Part shown: piece by piece, positions 1 through 12,149 of the stretch
Numbering within the stretch: position 1 is the first letter of the stretch
Layout of the letters: every line of letters begins with the position of its first letter
From: Solea solea
Taxonomy: Eukaryota; Chordata; Actinopteri; Pleuronectiformes; Soleidae
DNA: 64,000 nucleotides
Direction: 5' to 3'
NCBI RefSeq assembly: GCF_958295425.1
Contig: NC_081136.1
Coordinates: 29,626,077 to 29,690,076, forward strand
Program-made: the position numbers and the translations under genes
The notes under the pieces: generated by a model
Database searches by the model: none
Seen by the model: only the letters and a program-made list of their open reading frames with translations
What the model was told of the DNA's origin: nothing

Positions 1-2500
1 GTCTTTATATCGTCAAAATGTTGCTTACATGTCGTTTGTTTAGATGAAAGCCATCACACTTCCGGATTCCCTAACTACGGCAACTCCCGAGTGTCAAAAA
101 GCATTGGGAGTATCGCTTTTTTTCAGGTTGGGTGAGTTGGACTAGACCTCAATAATTACAAGCATGTATTAAATATAATAGAACAGAGAGGGGCTCCAAC
201 ATTTTGGTGTAAGGGCTTCAGTGTAAAAAAGTAGCATATACTACGTGCATAGAAAATTACTTAACTTGGTTAGTTTTAATTTCTATAAGTTTATTGAAGG
301 GGAATATTAATAAGTTATTTAATAACAAATGGTGAAGCTGTGAAATGTTGTGTTTCAGGAACATGGAAATTGCTATAATATAAAATAAACAAGCAGACTT
401 ATAGTGTAGCCCAGTGTCAACCGTCAAAACACACAGTAAAAGCAGTAAAACATTTTTTTTTAAAAAGGACTATATCCTAATTTAATGCAGTTATATTCAA
501 TTGTATTAATCACATGTTTATACTTTTTGTGTTATGACATGTCTGTGACAAAGGCTATAATGCTTAGACCATTTTCTCTGCCGCTTCTCTTTTGAGCAAG
601 TGCAGGGATAAATAATCCATGTGATATTTCTTTGCAAAATGTTGTTACTCTTTTTGGTTATGATCACATCTGATGAGAGAAATTTCATATGAAATAAGTC
701 ATGTATACCAGCTGCTAAGCAACATGGTGCATTATTTTTTTCCCTCCTCACTTGAGATCTTTTCTGATTAAATTAAGTTATTTAATATGTAATGAAAAAC
801 TGTTTTATTACGAGCAGCATCTGGATAAATCCAAAAGGCTCTTAAATTTTATATGAAGTGTTCAGTGAATGGGACTTGTATATTTCTTTACAATACACGC
901 TGCAATCCTGCAAATTGAGACTCAGGCTTTGTGGAGCAAGATAAATCCACTGGCCTCTTGGATAAGAAGCCTATTTACTGCATTGCTGAGGGGGGGACTA
1001 TTAATGCAATAATGCAATAATGATCAGGGCAACATCAAGAAGAGGGCTTACAAAAAGAACCCAGCGGGTATAAACAACCAGCAATTTTTCCGCATGCATT
1101 TTTCTGTGTGTGTGCTGTTTTGATCAGATGTTGACACATCTGGGAACAAACAGTGCAGCCCCTTCACACACACAGCTCCTTTTACCATGTTTATGCAGTG
1201 TTGTGCATAACAGAAACACATGTACCACAAAACAAACTTTGAATAATTATGCTTAGTTACAGTTACAGTTGGTTTTGGCAGTTTTTAAAGAAAAAACATG
1301 TCAGATTAACATAATTGATACAGTGGTGAAAAACACACTGCCATTTATGGTGTTGCTTTTATTCCACAGTCAGAGCATTAGTTGCAAGACAGAACGCAAC
1401 AACTGTAAACTCAGTTGTTGCTGTGAAAAATAAAAGGTCAGAGAAAAATTGGCTTGTCAAAGACTATAACACTGACCCCTGAGGAGTTATATGTTATATT
1501 TACTTTTTAGTGAGACATGCAAAATGTTGAACTAACCTGTAATTCAATGGGTTAGGTTAGTATTCTGCATTTGAAGCAGAGAGTATTGGATGCAAGAGTA
1601 ACCAGAGAAAATGGGCTATGATCGCTTTGTCCTGATTTATAATCACCAAAAATTAACTGACCAGAAAATTAAGTGAAATCCATTTAGAACTAAGGACACT
1701 TACCAGATAATAAATAACACTGCTATATCATTTTCTTTTCACCAAGAGAAAATAGGCAAGGGTGCAGTATTTCGGTTTTTGTCTCAAAAATGTGACATTT
1801 ACATCAAATTAATATTATTTCCTGCACCTGTTTGGAGTCAATGATTCACCTGAATGGAACCCGACTCCCACATTTTAAATGTGATGTCCCTGCTCTGTAC
1901 ACTACGGAATATCTCTGCAATAAGATTTTGCCCCTCCTGCACAACAACTTCAATTTCATCTTTGGGAAAGGCTTTTCTGTGACTATAGACGTCTAAGAGC
2001 CTGAATTACTTTGAAAGAAAACTACTAGGGGAGTAGATTGATTTATTTTAATCCAATCCTCCTTTATAACACTGCGGTAGCAGAACTGCAGCACTGTGAT
2101 TGTTGATAGCCTGGGAATATAGTTCTTTCAGTCCCAAGACTGAGGAAAAAATATTTTAGCGCAGCAATGTATTCTAGTGTGAATATGCACCAGCAGTTAC
2201 AACTTTATTTACAGAGAGGAAATGTGCAGGCATGTGTGTGTGTGTACAATGATATGCAATATAAAGCCTAGCAAGAGAAAAGCTTTCCTCATGAAGATGA
2301 GGCTCACTGCATCGAGGAGACGCTTTCATACGGTGGCAAACAAAAAGTCATTATAGCTTAATTTTGAACATCCATTTATTTATGGATGAGGGAGAAGACA
2401 AATAATATAATGAAGGAGTTATCACAGTTATTTAATTAAAGCCTCAAAGTTGCATTCATGCATAATTGAAGATTCCGGTGATCAAATCATTTCCCAAAAA
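1..2500. other. Gene desert, left end; no gene seen
   Basis: High-complexity AT-rich sequence with a small ATAATGCAATA direct repeat at about 1004-1022. Open frames on the minus strand (518-751, 1048-1230) are cysteine-rich by chance and are not flanked by convincing splice sites. Confidence 0.5.
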
Positions 2501-2506
2501 CTACAG

Positions 2507-2508
<2 letters not shown>

Positions 2509-2540
<32 letters not shown>
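2509..2540. repeat. (TG)16 microsatellite
   Basis: Perfect TG repeat of 32 bases. Confidence 0.97.
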
Positions 2541-2541
<1 letters not shown>

Positions 2542-2659
2542 ACGCAGGGTAGGTATAATGAGCCATCTCTAAGACGAAGGGCAAATTATCACACCACCTG
2601 ATCAGAGCTCATCAATGGTGCATATATGGAATGATCCCTTGAAGGATACAGCAAAAACA

Positions 2660-2750
2660 CAGATACAGAGAGCAAGAGAGATAGAGATAGAGATGTAGGG
2701 AGGGTTATCTGGGGATAGAGAGAGAGAAGAGAGGGGAGAGGAGGGGTATA
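2660..2750. repeat. Imperfect GA-rich tract
   Basis: Purine-rich GAGA/GATA run; it produces a meaningless Ser/Leu-rich frame on the minus strand. Confidence 0.85.
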
Positions 2751-2844
2751 GAACACCAAAGAAGACAGGTTTTCTGAATTATGCAAAGGCTATCTTCATT
2801 CTAATGTCAGACACACAACCACACCTCCTACACAAACCACTGAA

Positions 2845-2871
2845 ACACACACACACACACACACACACACA
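2845..2871. repeat. (AC)13 microsatellite
   Basis: Perfect AC repeat. Confidence 0.97.
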
Positions 2872-3849
2872 GTTGGATTCATAAAAATATGATCTTACAT
2901 TGGTATTTTAATGTTTTAATGTTTTTTTTATTTAAAAAAAAAAAAACAAAAAAACATCAATGCTTGGTCTGAGGTGTTTAAATTAAACAATCCTTAGCTC
3001 AATATCCTAGTTGTTGCTTGGTGTAGAGACCCATCTCCTGAACATAATATATACTTTAAGAAGCCCCCCCACACACACACACTGTTTCCTGCATTGGCTG
3101 TGAACTTTGTCTGCAGAAGTACAGAAAGTATGAGCTGACACCATGAGTCATGATTTCAAATGGCAAAAAAAAAAAAATTGGATGACAAAATAATAAAAAA
3201 AACTATTTCCTCTCTTTGGGGATTTGATCTATCAGAGTCAGTCAAAGCATCACTGTGGAAATGTGTGAGATGTGGCCATTTAATTATAGACTACCTTTTT
3301 TTGTCTCTTTCATCTCGATAGTGCACATTTGGGTTCAGAGGAATTGAGACAGAACTAATTTTAAGTTAAATACAGGCCACAGAGTGTGCACTGGGTGATT
3401 GGCCAGTCAGGTGATGGGGTGCATCACTGTCCTCCTCCATATGACGGAACACGTGGGGGTGGAGAGGTCTGTTTAATCAGAGTTTCATCTACAGAGAAAT
3501 CAATGTGGTGGAGCACTGCACCCAAAGTGGATGTTAGAGCAGACAGACAGAATCAGATGGCTGAATCACAAACTGTCTGTGCTTAGTATATCCATCAGTG
3601 CTGAAATGAAATCTGGGGAAAAGTCTGTGACTTGACTTACAGAGAAAATAGTTTTTTAAAGTTTAGATGAGACGGAGGCAGATAATAGAAAAATAGAATG
3701 GCACCAAGACTTATTGACTTTTGCTTCTCCTTCAGGCGATGAGAATGTCCTTTCCTTTTAAGCAGATTCAAAGATAAACAGCATCACTTGCGGTGGAGAA
3801 ATTTCCACTTTGTTGTCTTTATAGTTTGAAGGAAATATGGGCCTGCACA

Positions 3850-4220
3850 CAAGAGAATAAGTCTGTGAGAATCTGCAAACATTTTTGGATGATATTGGTT
3901 TTTTATCCACATGGAAATGGCGTTTTGGGAGTCCTAAAACGCAATTTTTGGGAAATGGGTCCCAATGGGAGTGAAAAAAATCCCAGGACATTTCCTTTGT
4001 GTTTTCGTGTATACGAGCAATAAGCAACTTTGGGGAAACAACCTCTCTTCTGCACTTGCATTTGCTATCGCCATCTCCACTGGTGTCAACTACTTCTTGT
4101 GTTTGCAGTTTGTGCACGATATGCAAGCTTTATGCACATTCTCTTTTTGTGGTGTATTTCTGTGGTTAGTGTTGCAGAGCAACATACAGGGCTGGCATAT
4201 GTAATGCGGCGTTTAAAGAT
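3850..4220. mobile_element. Possible decayed DNA transposon
   Basis: The text around 3905-3990 (ACGC-AATTT/GGGAAATGGG and a TCCCAATGGGA palindrome) resembles fish MITE ends, and short frames are open on both strands at once, as in repeat-derived DNA. A TTTGCAG|TTTGTG acceptor-like site is at 4108. Family not identified. Confidence 0.25.
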
Positions 4221-4229
4221 ATAAGAAGT

Positions 4230-5430
4230 ATATAGAAGTGGAAAAGCCACTTCATGGTTCAATTTCAGTAATGTCCCTCCGATTGCAATACACCCTTTTG
4301 TCCTCTGGGGTCAAAAATGACCCCGTTTGGTTTGACTGTTCATAAAGCATAAAGTATAAATTATCACCCAACTCCATGTTTCAACTTTTAAGTCAACTTT
4401 ATTCCAACTCATTACCTGACATACAACATGTCACATTCAATACATTTACAGCAAGAAGTACATTTTTATTTATTTATTTATAACATTTTATTCCATTGTG
4501 TTATTAAATATGAAGTAAAAACTTCATTTTTGGAGACGTGAGACATTGAATGGGTGAATTTGCTGAATATCCATCACCTCTTTCCTCCCAAGAGTGCTGG
4601 AGAACCATCGAAGACCTTCAGTTACCACCAAAACTCAAAAGATGCTTGGATTGTTCCTTGTGGGCTTTTCTAAAAAAAATGACCATGCTCCTGATATACA
4701 CATAAAAGAATACAACAACTCAGGTGATTGTATGCTTGTAGTAATTTAGGTGAAACTAATTACACCTACATTTTACACACCGCATCTTTAAAGTCACACT
4801 TAAAGAGTGGAATTGTGTGAAATGTGACCAATTTAGTGTTTGAATAATGCAAAAAATAACACAAGTTACAATAGCACACATTGCAGTGTTACTTTTAACA
4901 CGTTAAATGTTGCACCGCAGGAAATTCAACGATGTAATGCAGGGACAGAAGAAGACCAAACAATGCCTAAAAGTCCAACTATATCACTAAAATCACAACA
5001 AATGAATCAGGTTTGTGACACAATCAAAACATGAAGAAACCTGAAAAAAAAACAGAGAATATATCTGTAATTTCTTCTTGCCAGCAGCAATATTCATAAA
5101 ACCTTATATGACTTTTTTTTCACTCCTGTGGGAAGACAGGAGGCACAATCAGTATTGCACAGAGAGGATGATGTAAAAATAAATCCCCCCTCTGCTGATT
5201 AATGCTGAGAGGGAGTGAAATCCACCACTCACAGTCACATCCTACTCAAAAGGAAAACTATCTTTCGCAGGACAAGGACAATTCCTCATCTGCCGAGACG
5301 TCGTGTCATTCTGCAAAGGATCAATTCAAACAGCCATTATGGTGCTTCATCCCCTGTCAACATTAAATTTATTCATGACATTGTTAATCCGCGAGCTTTC
5401 TCAGAGTACTGATGTCATTAAACACGAACC
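4230..5430. other. Intergenic; no gene seen
   Basis: AT-rich. A short inverted motif GGGGTCAAAAATGACCCC (4307-4324) resembles the end of a known fish DNA transposon but has no partner found nearby. Confidence 0.4.
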
Positions 5431-5665
5431 GGGACAATATCAACACGCGGTGGAGTCGTGGCTAGCGCTGTTGCCTTGCAGCGAAAAGACCCCGGGTTTG
5501 CAACCAGGTTCAAACGAAGTCATGGATTAGGGAAATTGGACACTCTAAATTGACAATGAGAGTGGACGGGTTTGTCTCTATGCGGCCCTGTGATGGACTG
5601 GCGACCTGTCCCCCGCGACCCTCGTGTGGAGGATAAAGTGGTTGAAGATGAGTTAATTTGACACT
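5431..5665 (+). repeat. Teleost dispersed repeat (GTGGCTAGCGCTGTTGCC...)
   Basis: The text GGCTAGCGCTGTTGCCTTGC and then ...CTGTGATGGACTGGCGACCT is the hallmark of a repeat found throughout fish genomes. It overlaps the frame at 5303-5530, which is therefore not a gene. Confidence 0.75.
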
Positions 5666-5999
5666 CTTGTTTGCCCTGAGATGGACTCGTGACTTGTCAA
5701 AAGACTAAAATAAGAAAATTGCTGACAAAATGAAACCTGACATGAGACACAATATTGTTGTCGCAGTTGCAGCCGATGAAATAAAAACAGAAAATGTAAA
5801 AACAACTCTTTCATAAGAGGCTTGATTAAATGTTTGCTATTGTAAAAAAAAAAGAAAGACCAGCGCTATGACTTTTCTTAGTTTCATATTAACTTTCACC
5901 TGAAAGGCACAGAGACACTCTGCTTCTTTATTAACATGAACTTTGATTATAACTACCAGTTGAGGACAATCGTACATTACCAATCTAATTTGGTCCTTT

Positions 6000-6640
6000 G
6001 CCGCAGATCACCGAACGAAGCGGCGTGAACGACTTTTTAATAACCTGACCCGTTCGGTCCCAGTGAGCTGTAACAATGAAAAGTCTGATTCATTAATTGT
6101 GATGATGGGGAGAAAATTACACTTCACGTCATGAATCTGTTTGTGCCATTCTCAGATATGCCGTACACTCCCCTTAAAGTCGGGTGTACACCTCCGCCGA
6201 ATGGATTTTCCTTCTGTGATCAGCGGTGCTGATGATAATGGCATTGTTCATTAAACACACACGGTTACACAAATGAGGGATTTGACTTTTATCTCTATTG
6301 CCAAGCTTTAATGTGCTTGTCTTGTAATTGGCTTGAATTAGTCAGCAGTTTGTCAAGTGTGACCACAGTCCGGTCGTACTTGACTCTTCTCGGCAGATGG
6401 ACCTGAAACAAAGATTTAATCACTCGATTTCCCTCCACTCTGTTGTGCGGTACATCTACCAAGCGTGGGGAGTGGGCTTGTGAGGGAAAAGATGCTGCAG
6501 AATGGGGCGGAGTTCAGGAGTCCCACTGCGCTCTCTCAGGTTTAACAAATCAGCATCTGCTGACCAGTCTGTCAGCCGAAATCCTTCTAAAACAGGCTGG
6601 TGACTGTGTGATTACACTTAAAACAGAAAAAGGACAATAA
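6000..6640. promoter_or_regulatory. Candidate conserved non-coding element
   Basis: High-complexity, repeat-free sequence rich in homeodomain-type cores (TTAATTG, TGTAATTGG, ATTAGTC) and a CACGTCA half-site at about 6125. It lacks coding potential. Nomination only; conservation was not tested. Confidence 0.3.
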
Positions 6641-6764
6641 TTGGACAACTGAAAAACAAGTTAAGGAGAAAAAATACAGCAGAATTGTATTTTAGATTGA
6701 AAGGGCTACCTACCTACCTATCTAGTACTGGTCTATGAAAATGAAAATGAACTCAAGTTAAAGT

Positions 6765-7118
6765 GAAACTGTTTAAAATTTACACAAGGTTGTGTCATGC
6801 AAAAAGTGCAAGGGGATACAAATCTCGCATTAATAGTTTTTAATTAAAGGCAAACCATTACAAATTAAAGTGCTGACAAAATGAAATATGCAAACACATA
6901 ATCTATCAGTCAGAATGGGTCAAAGGTCACACATGCTTTAACGTTCTCCTTAATTGAACTGTCCTCATCATTCACTGCCAAAGTTTCCGTTTTTGTTTTT
7001 TTTACTCAATAACAGATTAGTGAAGTACAGTACCTCCAAAAAAAACATACTTAAAAGTAAAATTATAATTTCAATTTAATTACAGTAACGCGATTAAATG
7101 TAATTCATTACTTTCCAA
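6765..7118 (-). mobile_element. Fish DNA-transposon fragment (TACTTGAGTA family)
   Basis: This stretch is the reverse complement of much of 11140-11610. Shared blocks: GTGTCATGCAAAAAGTGCAAGGGGATACAAAT, TTTAATTAAAGGCAAACC and CATTCACTGCCAAAG. Other related tails lie at 35345-35445 and 63725-63845. Confidence 0.7.
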
Positions 7119-7183
7119 CTCTGCTCCCTATCTCCCTATCCCCCAACAAGAACCAAATCCAGGAAATACAAGTCCAAGCAAAT

Positions 7184-7209
7184 CATCCATCCATCCATCC
7201 ATCCATCCA
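7184..7209. repeat. (ATCC)n microsatellite
   Basis: Six tandem ATCC units. Confidence 0.95.
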
Positions 7210-7609
7210 GCCATTAAACTATAAGGTCACTGTTAACGTGAAAGAAATTCAAGAGAAAGCAAAAAAGCAGCACCACACAAGTTAAACGCCCACAAGCCTT
7301 TTTGGTTACACCTGTGGATCCCTGATGTGTGGAGTGAGAAGTGACTATAGTGACTATAGAGACCACGGGGATGCAGAATCTGTAAACAAGTGTCCATGAG
7401 TGAGGACAAATAACATGTGACGGAAACGCTGCAGTCAATGTGTCGTCGGACAGTCGTGACTTTAGGTTGAGGTCACCTTCTGCGCACCAGTTGCTGAGTC
7501 ACTTCACAAAAGACAGTTGCAGTACACACCCGTATGTCTCTTTCGAGCATTTTCTCCCTCCTTCACTGTGTCACTCATACAATTTCTTTGTCCTTCCACC
7601 TCTCACTTG

Positions 7610-7653
7610 CACACACACACACACAGACAGACAGACACACACACACACACACA
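7610..7653. repeat. (AC)n/(AGAC)n microsatellite
   Basis: AC repeats interrupted by an ACAGACAGACAGAC block. Confidence 0.95.
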
Positions 7654-7659
7654 GTGTTG

Positions 7660-8270
7660 AGGTGAGTGAGTCAACCACTTTCATGCATCGTTAGAACAGC
7701 GATAACAGCGCAGACATAAAGAGAGAGCGATGCATGATTGACCTGAAAATGACTTTTACCTCCGTGAATTATTATTGAAATAAATGTCACACAAGTGTGT
7801 CTCTGCGCACAGTTAGAGCATTTTTAAAAAGGTATGAGGAGGAGTACTGAGCGGGCAGGCCTGTGTTGGGTCATTTGAGGTCATTTCAGAAAGTCCAGAC
7901 AAGGTTGTCCATCTTTGTTGAAAAGCAGTAACATTTGACTTTGATATTCAAGCAAAAGTCTTATTGAAAGTCTGTGACAACAAAACATCACAGACCCTAC
8001 GTTACTTAGCATGACTTTTAAAAAGTTTCATGCAAGCAGTAGTTTTTTAATTTATGAATTTATTGTTAATTATCTGTGCTTAATCTGTGAATGTACTTGG
8101 AGGCACGCTCGTTGCAATTTATTCTTTGCACTGACTGACTCTGCAGACAGAGTGAATTCATTTGTGCTTATACCTTATTAGTTCATCAGACATGCGGAGA
8201 AGAGCAGTTTCCCCCGTTTAATTTGTTTTCTTTCTCTTCCGTTTCCATTGTGATTGTTTTTGGTAAATTG
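7660..8270. other. Intergenic; no gene seen
   Basis: High-complexity sequence without recognised features. Confidence 0.5.
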
Positions 8271-8511
8271 GGTTAGTGCCTAAATGCAGACAGTTAAGAC
8301 TATTTGCGATGTTTTGTCTTTGGCAAAACAACAAATGAGTTCCAGTAATAACATAAAAATAAAATGTTTCTCAACAGCTCAAGTGACATTTTCCGTGTCT
8401 CAAAACGACCAGTAAATTAAGTGACAAATCTGTACTGAAATGACTGAATTTCATTATAAAAAAATGCTTCACACAACTGGAAGAAATGATTATCATTATT
8501 AAAATATAGTT
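8271..8511 (+). repeat. Left arm of a 230-bp inverted repeat
   Basis: Matches the reverse complement of 11918-12147 almost throughout, for example CCTAAATGCAGACAG..., TTTTGTCTTTGGCAAAA, CAACAAATGAGTTCC and the ends near CAACTGGA. The family is not identified. The arms enclose about 3.4 kb. Confidence 0.75.
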
Positions 8512-9434
8512 AATAATGTGAGAAATACAAGTACACACACAAATGATCCATATTTATGTCATGATTTAGATGACCATTATCATGGCAGATATTTTGGCAG
8601 GTCATGCAAGGAAAGCACAGGTACATGGTGTCTTACTGTCACGCTGTGTGAGCTTACATTATTAACAGAAGCCATTGTTATGATGATCAGTAGCACCTGT
8701 TATTTTCCTGCTAAAAAAACGGGTCAAAATGTTCCGCTGTGGGAAAAAGGCCTGTTGACATGAGTCTTGGAGGGTATCGATCATGCCGTCGTGTCTGCGT
8801 CGCGAGAACAGGTTCGTCTAATCAAGCATGGCAAGCGCATACACCTGTGCGGCTCAACTGGAGGATTGCGAGACAGTTAGAGTGCCGTGTTTCCTCATTT
8901 TTAAAGAGTCCCAAATGTTGCCGTCCCATTTGAGCAGATGTCTAGAATCAATACGGCAGCAGGTGTTTGTTTTTCCTGCTACTATATTTCTAATTTTGTA
9001 TCAAAAAAATGGAATCGGGATCAACTGCAGTCCATCACTACATGCATCTTTGCTCTCTCTCTCTCTCACGCACAGGCATATGTATAAGTACATACACAGC
9101 AAAATAATAAGCTCCATTAGTGTTTCCATCAGCATTCCTTTGATGTTAAAGTGCCGCCGTAAACTTGCTTTTTAAAAAGGAGTGCGAATCACAAGATGTG
9201 TGCTTTGCTTGAACCTTGCAGCTGACATCCCAGAGAGCAGTTGCTTTTAAAGACTGTTTAATGTTCGTTGAGTTTCATCAAGGGAGTTCGGTCCGCTTTG
9301 CTGAGTCTAAATAATCCAACACATTCAGATGGTGCATCGGTTTTTTTGTGAACTTGTGATAAACAGCATCTCCAAACGCTTAATACCGCGGAGATACAGA
9401 GGGAATGTTTGATAAGTGTAATAGGCTAACAAGT

Positions 9435-9535
9435 GTAGCCAGGATCCAATTTTAGTTGACAGTGGGTAAAGGCAGGATTCACGCCGGACCATTCACACTC
9501 ATATTCACATCTATAGTCAGTCTTTGGACAAGGAT
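9435..9535. repeat. Fragment of teleost dispersed repeat
   Basis: CCATTCACACTCATATTCAC and ATAGTCAGTCTTTGGA match the interior of the same repeat type seen at 5431-5665. Confidence 0.5.
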
Positions 9536-9814
9536 TTGTAAAAATTTGACAAACATTTTTGATGGAAATGAGTCAGCAGTGTCATTGTTGTTGTGACGTT
9601 CGTAAAAAAGGGAAAGACTAAAAGGTAACGAAGGATTTATTCATAAAAGAATGAAAACTACGAAATACAAGCCATAAAGAGTCCAACAAGACGACGTACA
9701 GCAGAACAGGAAACAGGAAACTGTCAAAATAAGACGGAGAACATGAACCCATAATGTCGTCATCATCCTGGTGTCCACTAATAGCTGACAGATGAATACA
9801 TTCATAAGATAAGG

Positions 9815-9895
9815 TAAGATAAGATGGTCCTTTATTAGGATGCAGGTATTATATTCATGGCTTTAAAAAAAAAAAGAAAAAAAAAAGGCACCTTA
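9815..9895. repeat. Dispersed repeat fragment with (GATAA)n and A-rich tract
   Basis: AAGATAAGGTAAGATAAGAT followed by GGTCCTTTATTAGG is a common fish retroelement-associated text; an A-rich run follows at 9864-9887. Confidence 0.5.
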
Positions 9896-10000
9896 TAGGA
9901 GAACTTTCATTTTCTCTGAGTCACCAGTACATCATAAAATGCTCTATGAGTTGTCAGAGCCGGTTGCAGTGACACACAAAATTGTTCAAGTGGCATTAAA

Positions 10001-10012
10001 AGAGGAGAGAGA

Positions 10013-10045
<33 letters not shown>
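10001..10045. repeat. (GA)n microsatellite
   Basis: GA repeat of about 45 bases, directly before a strong X-box motif. Confidence 0.95.
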
Positions 10046-10048
<3 letters not shown>

Positions 10049-10049
10049 T

Positions 10050-10063
10050 GTCGCCATGGCAAC
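10050..10063. promoter_or_regulatory. RFX-type X-box
   Basis: GTCGCCATGGCAAC fits the X-box consensus GTNRCC(N0-3)RGYAAC exactly. RFX factors act in ciliated cells and neurons. No gene start is visible nearby, so it could serve a distal element. Confidence 0.5.
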
Positions 10064-10678
10064 CATCCATCACGGAAACTTCCTGGAACAGCTGTTGTGA
10101 TCTTGTGTGATTAAGCATGTGTTTAAGTCATTGTGCAGCTTTCAGCCCAATAACAAGAAAAGGATGGGATCAAAAAGAAGGAGAAGGGGGAGCAGAGGAG
10201 GAGGAGGAGGAGGGAGAGAGGAAGATACATTTTGTGTCAACCGAGTGATCACTTCTCTTAGAATAGATTATGGGAACACTTGAAAGGGAGAAGGGTTTTT
10301 GGCAGAGAATTTTCAGCATGCGTGTGTGTGTGTGTGTGAGAGAAAGAGAGATGGGGCATCTGGAAGAAATTAAAAGCAAAGAAAATAAAGAAAAATATAT
10401 GACAAGCCCTGCAGCTATACAGGGATTTATTACAAAGTCCAGCCACAGCGAGCAAACTGCAGTTAAAATAGAGGGCTTGGTGTATACCTATGACGTTCTA
10501 CTGTATTAATGAATTGGATCATTCAGAAAAGAAAGAAAGAAACCTGAAGCATTAACATTAGTGGTGGTTTCTGAGAGCGTTAAAGGAGGTGAAACACAGG
10601 AAAGTCAAGTCTTCTTTGGCGCCGTCTCTCTCACCTTTAGTATTCCCTCTTCCCTTCTCTCTCCCCATTTCCTGGCAG

Positions 10679-10709
10679 CAGTGCTATAACTGCCAAGGTT
10701 CATCTGCAG
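10679..10709 (+). other. Candidate short exon (orphan)
   Basis: A pyrimidine tract of about 40 bases ends in CTGGCAG, followed by 31 bases ending CTGCAG|GTGAGT, a strong donor. The exon would encode QCYNCQGSSA in one frame, with a CxxC pair. No partner exon has been found, so it may be a non-coding RNA exon or chance. Confidence 0.3.
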
Positions 10710-11139
10710 GTGAGTCTTCAAACATCAAAACAGCACAGAGTTTACTCAAACCAGCCTTTCTGACTTTTTTGTGCCGCACTGAAAGGGGAAATAGCTTGTG
10801 AGCGATGACGGATGTGAATGGAACTTTTGTCGTTCGTGTGACTGCCTCGTTGTTGACTTCCATTTGCTAATGACCCAATCCAATTAGATACAAAGTCAAG
10901 TGTTTCATTTTAATTTGCGGTTTCAAAGTTCATAAACAACAACAACTTGTATCTTACTTTGAAGAGAGGATTTGCTCTCATATGGACTGAAACCAGTCTG
11001 TTGTTTTTGTTCATTTAATTTGTTGGTGATTTTTTCTGTCATTGTATTTGTTTAGCCTTTTAACATATTTCATGTTTTACTTTGAAAGTCACTCACCTTG
11101 TGTGTCCATTGTGTATGTTTTTGGGCGAACAATAATGAA

Positions 11140-11610
11140 TCACATTTAATCGAGTTACTGTAATTGAGTAGCTTTTTTTGAGTACTTATACGAAGTCATT
11201 TTAAAATTACTTTAACTCAAGTATGTTTTTTTGGAAGCATTATACTTTTTAAATCACATCCTTTACTGACTTAAAAAAATAAATAAATAAAACAAATAAA
11301 TAAATTAAAATCTTTGGCAGTGAATGAGGAGGACAGGTGAATTGGTGATGATTACGTGTTTACATATTTTATTTTGCCAGCACTTTAATTCGTAAAGGTT
11401 TGCCTTTAATTAAAAACAATTAACGTGAGATTTGTGTCCCCCTTGTCCCTTTTGCACGACACAAGAAAGAACTCCAGCCTTGTTAAAAGGGTAACTAAGA
11501 AACTAAGAGTACATTTTAAACAAGCTACTACATTTTTTAGACCAGTACTTTTACTCGTACTTGAGTAAAATTTGATCAAAATAGTGGTACTTTAACTTGA
11601 GTAGACTCTG
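11140..11610 (+). mobile_element. Fish DNA-transposon copy (TACTTGAGTA family)
   Basis: It begins with TTAATCGAGTTACTGTAATTG and ends in TACTCGTACTTGAGTAAAAT...TAACTTGAGTAG. It is an inverted copy of 6765-7118. An AAATAAATAAATAAAAC run is internal. Confidence 0.7.
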
Positions 11611-11614
11611 GTAT

Positions 11615-11917
11615 TCACCTCCTGCTTCTCTGATTGGCTGCTCCAGCTTAATGTGTTTCACCTGTGCCTAATTAGCCCCACCTGTGTGGTGTAATCAGTG
11701 TCTGTGCTGCCTGGCTTCTTCACTTCACTGTCTGGCTTCCTGGGTTTTTTGTCTGTGCTTTTTTGCCGCTCCGAGTTTGGATTAAGAGAATGTGGATTTT
11801 CTTTGGGGAGTTTCGTCTGTCTGCATTTCAACTCATCTCACTGTAAGTCTATTGATTAATTAAATATTCACTGTTTCACTTCTGACTGTGGGTCGCCTTG
11901 TAAACCCCCGTATTTTA
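11615..11917. other. Possible retroelement-derived segment
   Basis: CCTAATTAGCCCCACCTGTG and CTGTGGGTCGCCTTGTAAAC recall the 3' ends of fish LTR or LINE elements, but no LTR pair or target duplication was found. Confidence 0.25.
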
Positions 11918-12147
11918 ACAATAATTTCCTCCAGTTGTGTGAAGCATTTTTAATAGGAAATTCAGTCATTTCAGTCCAGTTTTGTCACTTAATTTACTGG
12001 TCTGGGCTTTTAGTTTTGAGACAGAAAATGTCTCCAAATTAGCCTTTCCAATTTGATGTCATAATTGGAACTCATTTGTTGTTTTTGCCAAAGACAAAAA
12101 ACATCCCAAATAGTCTTAGCTGTCTGCATTTAGGTACTGACATCAGA
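11918..12147 (-). repeat. Right arm of the 230-bp inverted repeat
   Basis: Reverse-complement counterpart of 8271-8511; see that entry. Confidence 0.75.
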
Positions 12148-12149
12148 AC

